In this document: one piece after another, positions 7,537 through 16,730 of the stretch
Numbering within the stretch: position 1 is the first letter of the stretch
Layout of the letters: the number at the start of each line of letters is the position of its first letter
Assembly (NCBI RefSeq): GCF_005844425.1
Contig: NZ_SPHL01000015.1
Location: 1-43,469, forward strand
Source of the DNA: Anaerofustis stercorihominis
GTDB lineage: Bacteria > Bacillota > Clostridia > Eubacteriales > Anaerofustaceae
Reading direction: 5' to 3'
Length of the DNA: 43,469 nucleotides
The notes under the pieces: model-generated
What the model was told of the DNA's origin: nothing
Databases searched by the model: none
What the model saw: the letters and a program-made list of their open reading frames with translations, nothing else
Position numbers and translations under genes: made by a program

Positions 7537-8571
7537 ATGAAAGCAGCAGTACTTAATAAAGCTGAAGATTTGAAAATTATTGATTTGGAAATGCCAAAAG
7601 CAAGAGACGGTGAAATTATTATGAAAGTAAAAAGTGCCTTAACTTGCGGTACGGATGTTAAAACATTCAGAAGAGGGCATCCTACAATTCCTTTTGGAGG
7701 AAATAAAGTGGCGTTTGGGCATGAAGGAAGCGGGATTGTATATGAAGTAGGAAGTGGGGTGTCAAATTTTAAGGTAGGAGATAGAATAGCTGCACATAAC
7801 ACAGCTCCTTGTCATTCTTGTTATTCATGCAGGGTAGGAGATTATAGTATGTGTGATGATTTAAAACAAATACGAGGAACATGGGCGGAATATGTAAGAA
7901 TACCTGCCGAAATTGTTAAAGAAAATGTTTTTAAAATTCCAGATGATATGTCACATAAGCAGGCAGCACTGTTAGAACCTCTTTCATGTGCTGTTTATGG
8001 TGTTGATTTATCAGATATTAAACTCGGAGATACAGTAGTAGTAAACGGATGTGGTCCGATAGGTTTAATGATGTTAAAATGTGCGAAGTTGAAAGGAGCT
8101 ACAGTTATAGCCTGTGATTTTACGGATTTAAGACTTGAAACCGCTAAAAAACTCGGAGCCGATATGATTGTAGATTTGAAAAAAGTTGATGATCAAGTCG
8201 AAGCGGTAAGAGACCTCACTCCTTATTCAAGAGGCGTTGATGTTGCAATAGAAGCAACCGGAGTTCCCGAAGTATGGGAGAAAAATATGTTAATGGCAAG
8301 AAAAGGCGGTATGGTTATGGAGTTTGGCGGATGCAAACCTGGTACAACCATAACAGTAGATACTAAATTACTTCATTATTCTCAGCTTACAATTAAGGGG
8401 GTTTATCATACTACACCTAAACATGTAGGAATGGCTTTTGAACTTATTAAAAGAGGAGAATTTCCTGAAGATTTAATGATAAACAAAAGCTTTAAACTAG
8501 ATAATGCTTTGGAGGCATTATTGTCCCACGCAAACGGAGAAGTCATAAAGAATGAAATTAAAATAGATTAG
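7537..8571 (+). CDS. zinc-dependent polyol (polyol-phosphate) dehydrogenase, MDR family
   Basis: A 344-residue medium-chain dehydrogenase. Catalytic zinc ligands are C37, H62/E63 in the GHE motif, and E147. The structural-zinc cysteines C92, C95, C98 and C106 are all present. The Rossmann motif GCGPIG (171-176) followed by an acidic D194 predicts NAD rather than NADP. It resembles sorbitol/L-iditol and galactitol-1-phosphate dehydrogenases, which oxidise a secondary alcohol to a ketone. It is first of three plus-strand genes divergent from the PTS. The inferred role is oxidation of the PTS product, a polyol phosphate, to a ketose phosphate. A GGAGG site precedes the start. Confidence 0.88.
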   Translation: MKAAVLNKAEDLKIIDLEMPKARDGEIIMKVKSALTCGTDVKTFRRGHPTIPFGGNKVAFGHEGSGIVYEVGSGVSNFKVGDRIAAHNTAPCHSCYSCRVGDYSMCDDLKQIRGTWAEYVRIPAEIVKENVFKIPDDMSHKQAALLEPLSCAVYGVDLSDIKLGDTVVVNGCGPIGLMMLKCAKLKGATVIACDFTDLRLETAKKLGADMIVDLKKVDDQVEAVRDLTPYSRGVDVAIEATGVPEVWEKNMLMARKGGMVMEFGGCKPGTTITVDTKLLHYSQLTIKGVYHTTPKHVGMAFELIKRGEFPEDLMINKSFKLDNALEALLSHANGEVIKNEIKID

Positions 8572-8583
8572 GAGTTTTTAAAT

Positions 8584-9231
8584 ATGATTAAATATAAAGA
8601 AATAAGAGAACAAGTTTTAAATGCAGCATTGAGGTCTAATGAGCTTGGTTTGATTCACGGTACATCCGGAAATATTTCCGTTCGTGATAAGGAAGATAAT
8701 GTTGTGGCAATTACACCGAGTAATATCGCATATGAAACAATGAAAGTTGAAGACATTGCGATTGTGGATATAAATGGCAAGTGGATAGACGGAAATTTTA
8801 AACCTTCAAGTGAAACGCCTATGCATACTGCAGTTTTAAGACGTAGAGATGATATAAATGCAGTAGTTCATACACATTCAAAATATGCAACTGTTATGTC
8901 TATGAGATGCAAGCAACTTCCTAGAGCAACTGTTCCTTCAAATATGTATTATCCAATAGTTTGCACTACCGAATTTTTTCCTCCTGGAAGTGAAAGGTTG
9001 GCCCAAACAGCAGTTGACGCAATAGGTATGGATAATGATGTTACTCTCTTAAAAAATCACGGACTTTTGGCAACTGGATGTGATATTGATTCGGCAATGA
9101 CTTGTGCAATTTATACTGAAGAATGTGCAGAAATTTCATATTTGGCATCTATTGTCGGATTTGATGATTTTATCAGTGAAGAAGATGCTTTGTATATAAG
9201 AAATATTGCAAAAGGAGGAAATGCTGTATAG
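8584..9231 (+). CDS. class II aldolase, fuculose-1-phosphate aldolase family
   Basis: A 215-residue AraD/FucA-type enzyme. The phosphate-binding GTSGN (26-30) and SSE (75-77, catalytic E77) are present, as are zinc ligands H96 and H98 (VVHTHSKYA) and H159 (LKNHGLLA). This family splits ketose 1-phosphates into dihydroxyacetone phosphate and an aldehyde (lactaldehyde from fuculose-1-P, glycolaldehyde from pentulose-1-P). The neighbouring dehydrogenases make aldol cleavage of a ketose-1-phosphate the likely role. The epimerase members of the superfamily share the zinc site, but the FucA-like spacing favours an aldolase. The gap to the upstream gene is 12 bp. Confidence 0.87.
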   Translation: MIKYKEIREQVLNAALRSNELGLIHGTSGNISVRDKEDNVVAITPSNIAYETMKVEDIAIVDINGKWIDGNFKPSSETPMHTAVLRRRDDINAVVHTHSKYATVMSMRCKQLPRATVPSNMYYPIVCTTEFFPPGSERLAQTAVDAIGMDNDVTLLKNHGLLATGCDIDSAMTCAIYTEECAEISYLASIVGFDDFISEEDALYIRNIAKGGNAV

Positions 9232-9243
9232 CATTTATATACT
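9211..9243 (+). promoter_or_regulatory. hairpin between Shine-Dalgarno and start codon of the iron ADH gene
   Basis: AAAGGAGG (9211-9218) lies inside the end of the aldolase gene, 25 nt from the next ATG (9244). The small hairpin ATGCT-GTAT-AGCAT (9221-9234) lies between them and contains the aldolase stop codon. If folded, it brings the effective spacing to about 11 nt. No nearer Shine-Dalgarno is visible. Confidence 0.45.
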
Positions 9244-10416
9244 ATGAATAATTTTGAATATTATGCCCCTACAAAAGTCGTTTTCGGTAAAAATGAATTT
9301 GAAAATTTAGGAAAAGAAGTTGCCATATATGGTAAAAAAGCTTTGCTTGTGGAGCAAAACGGACCTTTGGATGATATGGGTGTATTTAAAAAAGCAATTA
9401 AAATAATGAAAGATTCTAATATTGCAGTATTTGAATTAAAGGGTATTGAAAGCAATCCAAAACTTTCTAAGATAGAAGAGGGAATAAAAATTGCAAAGGA
9501 CAAGCAAATAGACGTTATTGTTGCAGTAGGAGGCGGAAGTACGATTGATACCGCAAAAGCCATAGGTTTTGGGGTAAAAAGTGATGGTGATATATGGGAT
9601 TATTTTAGTTTGAAAAAGACCATAATCGATACTCTTCCTGTGATTGCGGTTTCTACAATTTCTGCAACGGGAGCAGAAACCTCTATGCATTGTGTGGTTA
9701 CAAACGATAGAGATTCAGACAATAAAAATTGGTTAAAATGGGCTTTGCATGATGTGCATTTGTTTCCCAAAACAGCCATCATAGATCCTATTCTGTTATC
9801 TTCGGTTCCCAAAAGATTGACTGCTGCAGGTATGGCAGATACAATATCTCATATTATTGAAGGGTATTTTGACGGTGCTCCGAACAATCCTATATCAGAC
9901 AGGATAGGAGAAGGTATTGTATGTACGGTTTTGGAAAATGACAATGTTTTGGATAACTTGTCAGATTTAGATGCAAGAGCAAATATTGCTTGGGCATCTA
10001 CTTTGGCAATGAGTGGACTTCAGGATTGCGGTCGCTATAATGAGGGATTTCCGGCTCATTGGATTCAACATGCCGTCGGAGCAATGACTGATTCTTCGCA
10101 CGGTGAGGGGCTTGCTGTTATTAATCCTTCATGGTTGTTTATGCAAAATGAGAAAAATCCTGAAAAGTTTGTTCAATTTACAAAAAGAGTTTTTAACATT
10201 GAACAGGGAACAATTTCAGATGAAGAGTATGGTAAAAAAGGTATTGAGCTTTTAAAAGAGCGTTTTGTTTCCTGGGGATTACCTTCGAATTTATCGGAAC
10301 TTGGAGTAAAAGAAGAAATGATTGATGAAATTGTGGATAAAGTTATGACCAGCAAAGAAACATATGAATTTAATCGAAATGAAGTAAAAAAAGTTTTATT
10401 AAATTGTTTATATTAA
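9244..10416 (+). CDS. iron-dependent alcohol dehydrogenase (aldehyde reductase)
   Basis: 390 residues, normal for the Fe-ADH (DhaT/FucO/BDH) superfamily. The nucleotide site GGGST lies at 96-100. Metal ligands D199, H203, H272 and H286 show the FucO-like spacing (ADTISHIIE; AHWIQHAVGAMTDSSHGEG). The overall sequence is closest in style to the YqdH/butanol dehydrogenase branch. In this operon it probably reduces the aldehyde released by the aldolase to an alcohol (1,2-propanediol or ethylene glycol), using NADH made by the zinc dehydrogenase. It is the last gene before a terminator. Substrate is inference. Confidence 0.88.
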   Translation: MNNFEYYAPTKVVFGKNEFENLGKEVAIYGKKALLVEQNGPLDDMGVFKKAIKIMKDSNIAVFELKGIESNPKLSKIEEGIKIAKDKQIDVIVAVGGGSTIDTAKAIGFGVKSDGDIWDYFSLKKTIIDTLPVIAVSTISATGAETSMHCVVTNDRDSDNKNWLKWALHDVHLFPKTAIIDPILLSSVPKRLTAAGMADTISHIIEGYFDGAPNNPISDRIGEGIVCTVLENDNVLDNLSDLDARANIAWASTLAMSGLQDCGRYNEGFPAHWIQHAVGAMTDSSHGEGLAVINPSWLFMQNEKNPEKFVQFTKRVFNIEQGTISDEEYGKKGIELLKERFVSWGLPSNLSELGVKEEMIDEIVDKVMTSKETYEFNRNEVKKVLLNCLY

Positions 10417-10445
10417 TTTAATATAATATTCTCCTTTAAAATTTT

Positions 10446-10469
10446 AAGACGCCCAAAGGCGTCTTTTTG
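10446..10469 (+). terminator. intrinsic terminator of the catabolic operon
   Basis: AAGACGCC (10446-10453), loop CAAA, GGCGTCTT (10458-10465), then a T run to 10468. Confidence 0.9.
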
Positions 10470-10547
10470 ATTCGTTCAAAATAAAAACATGTATTATATT
10501 ATGTTTTAAATTAAATATATTTTGCAATAATAGTATTTATAGCTTTG

Positions 10548-10576
10548 TTGACTTTTAAATACATATATATTAGTAT
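10548..10576 (+). promoter_or_regulatory. promoter of the AI-2E-family gene
   Basis: TTGACT (10548-10553), 17 bp, TAGTAT (10571-10576), with AGAGG before the ATG at 10604. Confidence 0.55.
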
Positions 10577-10603
10577 TAGTTAATAAAGAAAAAGAGGTTT
10601 TAA

Positions 10604-11749
10604 ATGTATAATTTAGGAAAAAACGAATGTAAGAAAATTATATTGTTAATAACTTATGCAATACTGTTTTATTATTTTGTAACAAATTTTAGCAGTGTGT
10701 TAGGTGTGTTAAGTACAACTTTAGGAATTTTATCGCCTTTTATAATAGGTTTTGCTTTAGCATTTATACTAAATAAACCTTTTGTGTTTTTTAGGGATAA
10801 AGTTCTTGGGAAACTAGCAGATAAAAATAAGAAAAAAGAAAGACTGGGGCTTAGAGCCGGAATTGCAATATTATTGGTATATTTATTGGTTATCATATTT
10901 TTAGTATTAATATTTTCTTTTGTTCTTCCACAGTTTGTAAAAAGTATTTCAGGGCTTATAAATTATATCCCTCAGTATTCAAAAGAGTTATTTAATACAA
11001 TTGATAATATGGTAGATAAAGTAATAATAAATGAAACGATGCTAAAGACTATTGAGAAAACAAGTACTTCGATTGCTTCAACTATGAAAACTGTTCTTTC
11101 TAATGCGGTACCTGCAATTGTTTCTTTTATTTCAAATTTTGCATCTAACGTTATAAATATTGTTATTGCTGTTATAGTATCTATATATTTATTATTTGAT
11201 AAAGATCATTTGAAATATCAATATAGAGTTATTGTAAGAGCCTTTTTAAGTGAAAAAAATGCAAATAGAGTATTACGCATTACAGAACTTACATCTAAAA
11301 CTTTTTCCGATTTTATAGGAGGACAAATTATAGATGCAATTATAATAGGAGTTTTATGCTCAATAGGTCTTGCGATATTAAATATTCCTTATGCATTGTT
11401 AATTGGTACTATAGTTGGGTTTACCAATATAATTCCATATTTTGGACCTTGGATAGGTTCGATTCCAAGTGTGTTTATTTTGTTTATGGTAAAACCTATG
11501 TATGCGATTATATTTATAATATTTGTTGTTATATTGCAGCAAGTTGATGCAAATATTATATATCCTAATGTTGTAGGAAGTTCTGTTGGTCTCGGAGCGT
11601 TATTTGTAACTTTTTCAATTATTGTAGGTGGAGGTTTGTTTGGGCTTGTTGGAATGATTTTAGGGGTTCCTACATTTGCTGTAATATATACATTGGTTAA
11701 AGAAAAGGCGTATAAAAATTTAAAGAAAAAGAATATTACAAAAGTATAG
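10604..11749 (+). CDS. AI-2E family (PerM/TqsA-like) membrane transporter
   Basis: A 381-residue membrane protein. It has two N-terminal helices, a basic loop, a third helix, an extracytoplasmic amphipathic region (about 125-185) and a C-terminal membrane block carrying family features: DFIGGQIIDAIIIG, FTNIIPYFGPWIGSIP and VGGGLFGLVGMILGVP. The family includes TqsA (autoinducer-2 exporter) and various ion or unknown-substrate carriers, so only the family can be assigned. It is monocistronic, with its own promoter. It sits where gmk is found upstream of rpoZ in many Firmicutes. Confidence 0.88.
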   Translation: MYNLGKNECKKIILLITYAILFYYFVTNFSSVLGVLSTTLGILSPFIIGFALAFILNKPFVFFRDKVLGKLADKNKKKERLGLRAGIAILLVYLLVIIFLVLIFSFVLPQFVKSISGLINYIPQYSKELFNTIDNMVDKVIINETMLKTIEKTSTSIASTMKTVLSNAVPAIVSFISNFASNVINIVIAVIVSIYLLFDKDHLKYQYRVIVRAFLSEKNANRVLRITELTSKTFSDFIGGQIIDAIIIGVLCSIGLAILNIPYALLIGTIVGFTNIIPYFGPWIGSIPSVFILFMVKPMYAIIFIIFVVILQQVDANIIYPNVVGSSVGLGALFVTFSIIVGGGLFGLVGMILGVPTFAVIYTLVKEKAYKNLKKKNITKV

Positions 11750-11755
11750 TAAACC

Positions 11756-11783
11756 TTGACAAATACAGGCTAAAAGATATAAA
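11756..11783 (+). promoter_or_regulatory. promoter of the rpoZ-priA housekeeping operon
   Basis: Perfect TTGACA (11756-11761), 16 bp, TATAAA (11778-11783), about 35 bp upstream of the rpoZ start. No further convincing promoter or terminator is seen until after thiN. Confidence 0.75.
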
Positions 11784-11818
11784 ATAATATTTTAGAAAAG
11801 ATAAAGGAGATGCACGAT

Positions 11819-12088
11819 ATGTTTACAATGATAAATCCCCCTATAAATGAACTTTTAGATAAAGTAGATAATAAATATGTTCTTGCAATGCTTGTTGCAA
11901 AAAGAGCAAGAGAACTTTATGAAGGAGACGAACAACTTGTCGACGAACATTTTGTAAATCTTATTACAACAGCAGTTGAAGAAGTATATGAAGATAAGAT
12001 TGGATACTATTTAATTGAAGAAGGAGATAGAAAATATAGAGTACACAAGAGTGTTGATTTAAATGAAATGTTAAACAATTCTTTATAA
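11819..12088 (+). CDS. rpoZ: RNA polymerase omega subunit
   Basis: A small omega subunit of 89 residues. The core INELLDKVDNKYVLAMLVAKRARELYEG is the family signature; omega stabilises assembly of RNA polymerase around beta'. An upstream in-frame ATG at 11810 is directly adjacent to the GGAG (11806-11809), too close to be used. ATG 11819 has 9 nt spacing and is chosen. The C-terminal third after the core (EEVYEDKIGYYLIEEGDRKYRV) is less conserved. It is immediately upstream of priA; coaBC, often found between these genes in Firmicutes, is absent here. Confidence 0.9.
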   Translation: MFTMINPPINELLDKVDNKYVLAMLVAKRARELYEGDEQLVDEHFVNLITTAVEEVYEDKIGYYLIEEGDRKYRVHKSVDLNEMLNNSL

Positions 12089-12106
12089 TTAATACAGGAC
12101 TAACTT

Positions 12107-14536
12107 ATGATAGCAAATGTTTTGATTGATACCTTAGGTGTGGTAGGAGATAAAATATACGATTATAAAATACCAGATAATTTAATAAAAGATATTGAAA
12201 TAGGCAAGAGGGTTCTTGTCTATTTTGGTAGAGGTAAGAATTTAATTCCTGCTTTGGTTATAGGTATAAATGAAAATAGTGAATATGAAGAAAACAAAAT
12301 AAAAGACATAGTAGAAGTTTTGGATGAAGAAGTAATTGTTCATCAGTATTTAATTGATTTGATTAAATATATGAGGGACAATTATTTTTGTACCTATATT
12401 GATGCATTAAGATGTGTTCTTCCGTCTTTGGAACAAGTTAAAAGAAAAGAAACTTATTCCTTAATTGAAAATGATAAACAAATAGATGAAAAATATGGGT
12501 TAATTATAGAGCTAATAAAAAAGAGAAACTCCCTTGCAAGTTTCGATTATTTAAAGTCAAAACTTAATTTATCCAAAAGTGAATTAAAAGAAGAAATATC
12601 ATATTTGGTTAAAAAGGATATTATTTCAAAACAAGTATCATATTATATTCAAGAAGAAAAGAGACAAGAAGTTGTTTCTTTAAGCGGAAAATATGAAAAT
12701 ATTGAAGATTATTTGAAAAAAATAAGAGCAAACGCCATAAAGCAAATTAGTGTAATAAAAGCTCTTGAAAAAGGAGAGCTTTATTATGAGAAGTTAACTA
12801 AGCTTACAGGTGCAAACAGAAGCATTATAACAAAATTATCTGAAATGGAATTAGTTAGGACTTATTTTATAGATAAAGATGATGAATTTGATTTAAGTCT
12901 AAAAGAAGAACATAAAGATGTTATTTTAAATGAAGAACAACAAGGAGTATTAGATTCATATTTTAATGAAAAAAATACAAATAAATTTCTTCTTCATGGA
13001 GTTACTGGAAGCGGTAAGACTGAAGTATATATAAAAATGTTTAAAGATCAGATAAATAAAGGGAAACAGTGTTTATTTCTTGTTCCTGAAATTGCTCTTA
13101 CTCCTCAAATGATGAGAAATATATATTATAGATTTAATGGTGAAGTTGCAATTATGCATTCAAAACTTTCCATGTCAAAAAGAATTAAAGAGTGGGACAG
13201 GGTACGAAGCGGGAAAGCAAAAATTGTTTTAGGGGCAAGAAGTGCGTTGTTTATGCCTTTTAAAGATCTTGGACTTATGGTTATCGATGAAGAACATGAA
13301 AATACTTATAAGTCATCTCACACTCCAAGATACGATACAATAGATCTTGCAAATTTTATTTCTGATAAAACAGGTGCAAAACTTGTTCTTGGAAGTGCTA
13401 CTCCAAGCATAGAAAGTTACTATAAGGCTTTTAGAGGAGAATATAGACTTCTTGAGATGAAGAAAAGAGCTAACGGAAAAGATTTTCCTAAAGTTCATAT
13501 TGTAGATATGACTGATGAAATGAGAAACGGAAATAGATCTCCAATCAGCCGTTTGTTGAAAAAAGAAATAGAATTAAGATTGAAAAAAGGAGAACAAAGT
13601 ATTCTTTTTATGAATAGACGTGGATTTTCTACATATGTATTTTGTAGAAAATGCGGATACATAGAACAGTGTCCAAACTGTGATGTGTCACTTACCTATC
13701 ATGCAAATACAAATTCTTTAAAATGTCATTATTGTGGATATGAAAAAAGTTCTCCAAATATTTGCCCTGAATGTGGAAGTGATAAAATAAAAAGAGCGGG
13801 GACAGGAACGCAGAAAATAGAGTCTCATGTAAGAACTATGTTCCCGGATGTAAAAATTTTAAGAATGGATTTTGATACAACCAGAAAAGCAGGAAGCATG
13901 GAAAAAATACTTTCTGATTTTAGAAATAATAAGGCAGATATATTGATAGGAACGCAAATGGTTGTTAAAGGTCATGATTTTGCAAATGTGACTTTGGTTG
14001 GTATACTTCTTGCAGATACTGCACTTAATTTCCCTGATATAAATTCACCTCAAAGGACATTTCAGCTTTGCACTCAAGCCTCAGGAAGAGCAGGAAGAGC
14101 AAGTAAAGAGGGAAGCGTAGTAATGCAGACTTATTCTCCTAAGAATAAAACATTGGTATATTCTTCAATGCACGATTATAAAAAATTCTATGCATATGAT
14201 ATTGATTATAGAAAAAAGATGAATTACCCTCCTTTTTCTGAAATTCTGGGAATATTTATTGCAAATGAGTCGGAAGCAAAAAGTAATGAAGATATAAATT
14301 TCGTATATAATAAAATAAAAGAACTTTTAAAAGAAAAACAAAGAGAAGACGTAAAGCTTTATCAGCCTATGGAAGCTTTTATACATAAATTAAAAAATAA
14401 ATATATTATGCATATACTTTTAAGGTATAATGTAGATGATGAAATAAAAAAAGATATTAGAAAAATTTTTAGTGAAGTAAATAAGGAAATATCTTCAACA
14501 ATATTTGCTGAGATAAATCCTGTTGCTTTGTTATAG
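12107..14536 (+). CDS. priA: primosomal replication-restart helicase PriA
   Basis: 809 residues. The N-terminal DNA-binding domain (about 1-110) is followed by a winged-helix region, then the helicase core with Walker A GVTGSGKTEVY, Walker B DEEH, LGSATPS, and the late QMVVKGHDF and QASGRAGRA motifs. A cysteine-rich zinc insertion is complete (CRKCGYIEQCPNC, then CHYCG and CPECG). PriA recognises stalled forks and reloads the replicative helicase. It is second in the rpoZ operon, 18 bp after rpoZ, with 9 bp to def. Its own ribosome site is weak (an ACAGGAC-like sequence), suggesting translational coupling or low expression. Confidence 0.96.
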   Translation: MIANVLIDTLGVVGDKIYDYKIPDNLIKDIEIGKRVLVYFGRGKNLIPALVIGINENSEYEENKIKDIVEVLDEEVIVHQYLIDLIKYMRDNYFCTYIDALRCVLPSLEQVKRKETYSLIENDKQIDEKYGLIIELIKKRNSLASFDYLKSKLNLSKSELKEEISYLVKKDIISKQVSYYIQEEKRQEVVSLSGKYENIEDYLKKIRANAIKQISVIKALEKGELYYEKLTKLTGANRSIITKLSEMELVRTYFIDKDDEFDLSLKEEHKDVILNEEQQGVLDSYFNEKNTNKFLLHGVTGSGKTEVYIKMFKDQINKGKQCLFLVPEIALTPQMMRNIYYRFNGEVAIMHSKLSMSKRIKEWDRVRSGKAKIVLGARSALFMPFKDLGLMVIDEEHENTYKSSHTPRYDTIDLANFISDKTGAKLVLGSATPSIESYYKAFRGEYRLLEMKKRANGKDFPKVHIVDMTDEMRNGNRSPISRLLKKEIELRLKKGEQSILFMNRRGFSTYVFCRKCGYIEQCPNCDVSLTYHANTNSLKCHYCGYEKSSPNICPECGSDKIKRAGTGTQKIESHVRTMFPDVKILRMDFDTTRKAGSMEKILSDFRNNKADILIGTQMVVKGHDFANVTLVGILLADTALNFPDINSPQRTFQLCTQASGRAGRASKEGSVVMQTYSPKNKTLVYSSMHDYKKFYAYDIDYRKKMNYPPFSEILGIFIANESEAKSNEDINFVYNKIKELLKEKQREDVKLYQPMEAFIHKLKNKYIMHILLRYNVDDEIKKDIRKIFSEVNKEISSTIFAEINPVALL

Positions 14537-14545
14537 GAGGAATAT

Positions 14546-15055
14546 ATGGCACTTAGAACAATAAGAACAAAAGAAGATGAAATTTTAAGAAAGAAAAGTA
14601 AAGAAGTAAAAAAAATTACTCCAAGAACTCTTGAACTTATAGATGATATGCTTGAAACAATGTATGATGCAGAAGGTGTTGGTCTTGCTGCCGTTCAAGT
14701 GGGAGTTCTTAGAAGAGTTGTAGTTATAGATATTGGAGAAGGTCCTGTTGTACTTATAAATCCTGAAATTATAGATAAAAGCGAAAAAGAATACCTTGAA
14801 ATTGAAGGATGTCTAAGTGTTCCGGGAGAACAAGGTTTTGTATTTAGACCAGAAGAAGTTACCGTTAAAGCTTTAGATAGAGATGGAAAAGAACAAATTA
14901 TTGAAAGCAAAGAAAGATTTTTCTCTAAAGCAATTTGTCATGAACTTGAGCATTTAGATGGAATATTATATACAGATCATCTTGTTGAACCAAGTGAAGA
15001 ACAAATGAAAGAAATTATAAGACAAAGAAAAATTGAGCAAGAGGACGAAGAATAA
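14546..15055 (+). CDS. def: peptide deformylase
   Basis: A 169-residue metalloenzyme that removes the formyl group from nascent peptides. All three motifs are present: GVGLAAVQ (44-51), EGCLSVPG with metal ligand C89, and HELEH (H132, E133, H136). The C-terminal tail is acidic and lysine-rich. GGAGG precedes the start. The stop overlaps the fmt start by one base (TAATG), coupling the deformylase to the formyltransferase that creates its substrate. Confidence 0.97.
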   Translation: MALRTIRTKEDEILRKKSKEVKKITPRTLELIDDMLETMYDAEGVGLAAVQVGVLRRVVVIDIGEGPVVLINPEIIDKSEKEYLEIEGCLSVPGEQGFVFRPEEVTVKALDRDGKEQIIESKERFFSKAICHELEHLDGILYTDHLVEPSEEQMKEIIRQRKIEQEDEE

Positions 15056-15993
15056 TGAGAGTAGTATATATGGGAACTCCAGAGGTTGCTGTTAAACCTT
15101 TGGAAAAACTTATTGAAAGTAATCATGAAGTTTTACTTACAGTTACACAGCCTGATAAGAAAAATTCAAGAAGAGGAAACAAGGTTATATTTTCTCCTGT
15201 TAAACAATGTGCTATTGATAACAATATAGAAGTATTTCAACCTCAAAGAGTAAGTGATGAAGAAAATTATGAATATATAAAATCATTTAATCCTGATGTT
15301 ATTGTTGTTTGTGCTTATGGACAAATTGTAAAGAAAAATATACTTACACTAGCAAAATATGGAGCAATAAATATTCATGCATCATTGCTTCCTCATTTGA
15401 GAGGAGCTGCTCCTCTCCATAGAGCAATTATGCAAGGGGATAAAGTAACAGGTGTTACAATTATGCAAATGGATGAAGGTCTTGATACAGGAGATATGCT
15501 TTTAAAAGGTGAAATAGAAATTGATAATAAAATGAATGTAGGAATTTTACATGATAAAGTTGCTTTGCTCGGAAGTGAACTTATAGTTGAAGCTTTAGAT
15601 AAAATAGAAAAAGGCGAAATTAATCCTGAAAAACAAGATGACAGTAAATCTAGTTATGCAAATAAAATTTTAAAAGAAGATTGTCACATAAATTTTGATA
15701 ATAATGTAGAAGATATATATAATATGATAAGAGGATTGAATCCTTTCCCTCTTTCATATGTAAACTTAGATGAGAAAAACATTAAAATATATGAAAGTAT
15801 CATTAAAAAAGAGGAAATAAACGAAAAATGTGGTACAATTCTTTCATATAGTAAAAAAGATAAAGCGATTTTGGTTGCTGCCAAAGATGGTATTGTCGGT
15901 ATAAAAGAGCTTAAAATGCAAGGTAAAAAGAAAATGGACGCGGCAAGCTTTTATAACGGCAACAGGGATATCATAGGCAAAATTTTTGAATAA
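15055..15993 (+). CDS. fmt: methionyl-tRNA formyltransferase
   Basis: 312 residues. The N-terminal formyltransferase domain has the 10-formyl-THF-binding and catalytic sequence INIHASLLPHLRGAAP (106-120) and the downstream QMDEGLDTGDML motif. The C-terminal OB-like domain (from about residue 205) contacts tRNA. It formylates initiator Met-tRNA. It is translationally coupled to def by a one-base overlap; def-fmt is one of the most conserved bacterial gene pairs. Confidence 0.97.
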   Translation: MRVVYMGTPEVAVKPLEKLIESNHEVLLTVTQPDKKNSRRGNKVIFSPVKQCAIDNNIEVFQPQRVSDEENYEYIKSFNPDVIVVCAYGQIVKKNILTLAKYGAINIHASLLPHLRGAAPLHRAIMQGDKVTGVTIMQMDEGLDTGDMLLKGEIEIDNKMNVGILHDKVALLGSELIVEALDKIEKGEINPEKQDDSKSSYANKILKEDCHINFDNNVEDIYNMIRGLNPFPLSYVNLDEKNIKIYESIIKKEEINEKCGTILSYSKKDKAILVAAKDGIVGIKELKMQGKKKMDAASFYNGNRDIIGKIFE

Positions 15994-16013
15994 AATAAAA
16001 AGGAGATAAATAT

Positions 16014-16706
16014 ATGTTTTTTAGTTATTATTATGGAGGATATTTTATAATTTTAATTCCTGCTATTATTCTTTCACTTTATGCAAGTATAAAAGTAAAT
16101 TCAACTTTTAGCAAGTATTCAAAAGTTCGTAATAGCAGTGGGCTTACAGGATATGACTGTGCAAGAAGAATCCTTGATATGAATGGTTTAAGTTATATTC
16201 CAATTGAAAGAGTTTCAGGAAATTTAACTGACCATTATGATCCTGGTAAGAAGGTTTTAAGACTGTCTGAAAGTGTTTATGATGTGGCTACAATATCGGC
16301 AATAAGTGTTGCTGCTCACGAATGTGGTCATGCAATTCAACATCAACAAGAGTATGCGCCTTTAAGCATGAGAAATGCTATATTCCCTGTTGTTAATATA
16401 GCTTCATATGCTTCATGGGTATTTATTTTACTTGGAATAGTGCTTAGTTCATTCTCATTCCTTGTTCCATTGGGTATAGTTTTATTTGCAGCAACTGTTG
16501 TATTCCAACTAATTACATTACCGGTTGAATTTGATGCAAGTAACAGAGCTGTAAAAATATTATCTCAAACCGGAATGGTATTTGGTGGAGAAGCTAAGGC
16601 TGCAAAAAAAGTTTTAAGTGCTGCTGCTCTTACTTATGTTGCTGCTGCTTTATCTGCAGTTTTACAACTTCTTAGATTAGTTTTAATTTTTGGTGACAAC
16701 AGATAA
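16014..16706 (+). CDS. membrane zinc metallopeptidase, YugP family
   Basis: 230 residues with an N-terminal membrane helix, the zinc motif HECGH (H102, E103, H106) in SVAAHECGHAIQHQQ, and three further hydrophobic segments. This fits the Zn_peptidase_2/YugP family found between fmt and rsmB in many Clostridia. The QEYAPLSMRNAI and FDASNRAVKIL segments are family-typical; the downstream E in LPVEFDASNRA may supply the third ligand. The substrate is unknown. It lies within the rpoZ operon with an AAGGAG site. Confidence 0.88.
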   Translation: MFFSYYYGGYFIILIPAIILSLYASIKVNSTFSKYSKVRNSSGLTGYDCARRILDMNGLSYIPIERVSGNLTDHYDPGKKVLRLSESVYDVATISAISVAAHECGHAIQHQQEYAPLSMRNAIFPVVNIASYASWVFILLGIVLSSFSFLVPLGIVLFAATVVFQLITLPVEFDASNRAVKILSQTGMVFGGEAKAAKKVLSAAALTYVAAALSAVLQLLRLVLIFGDNR

Positions 16707-16730
16707 AAATAAAATAAAGGAAATAAATTT

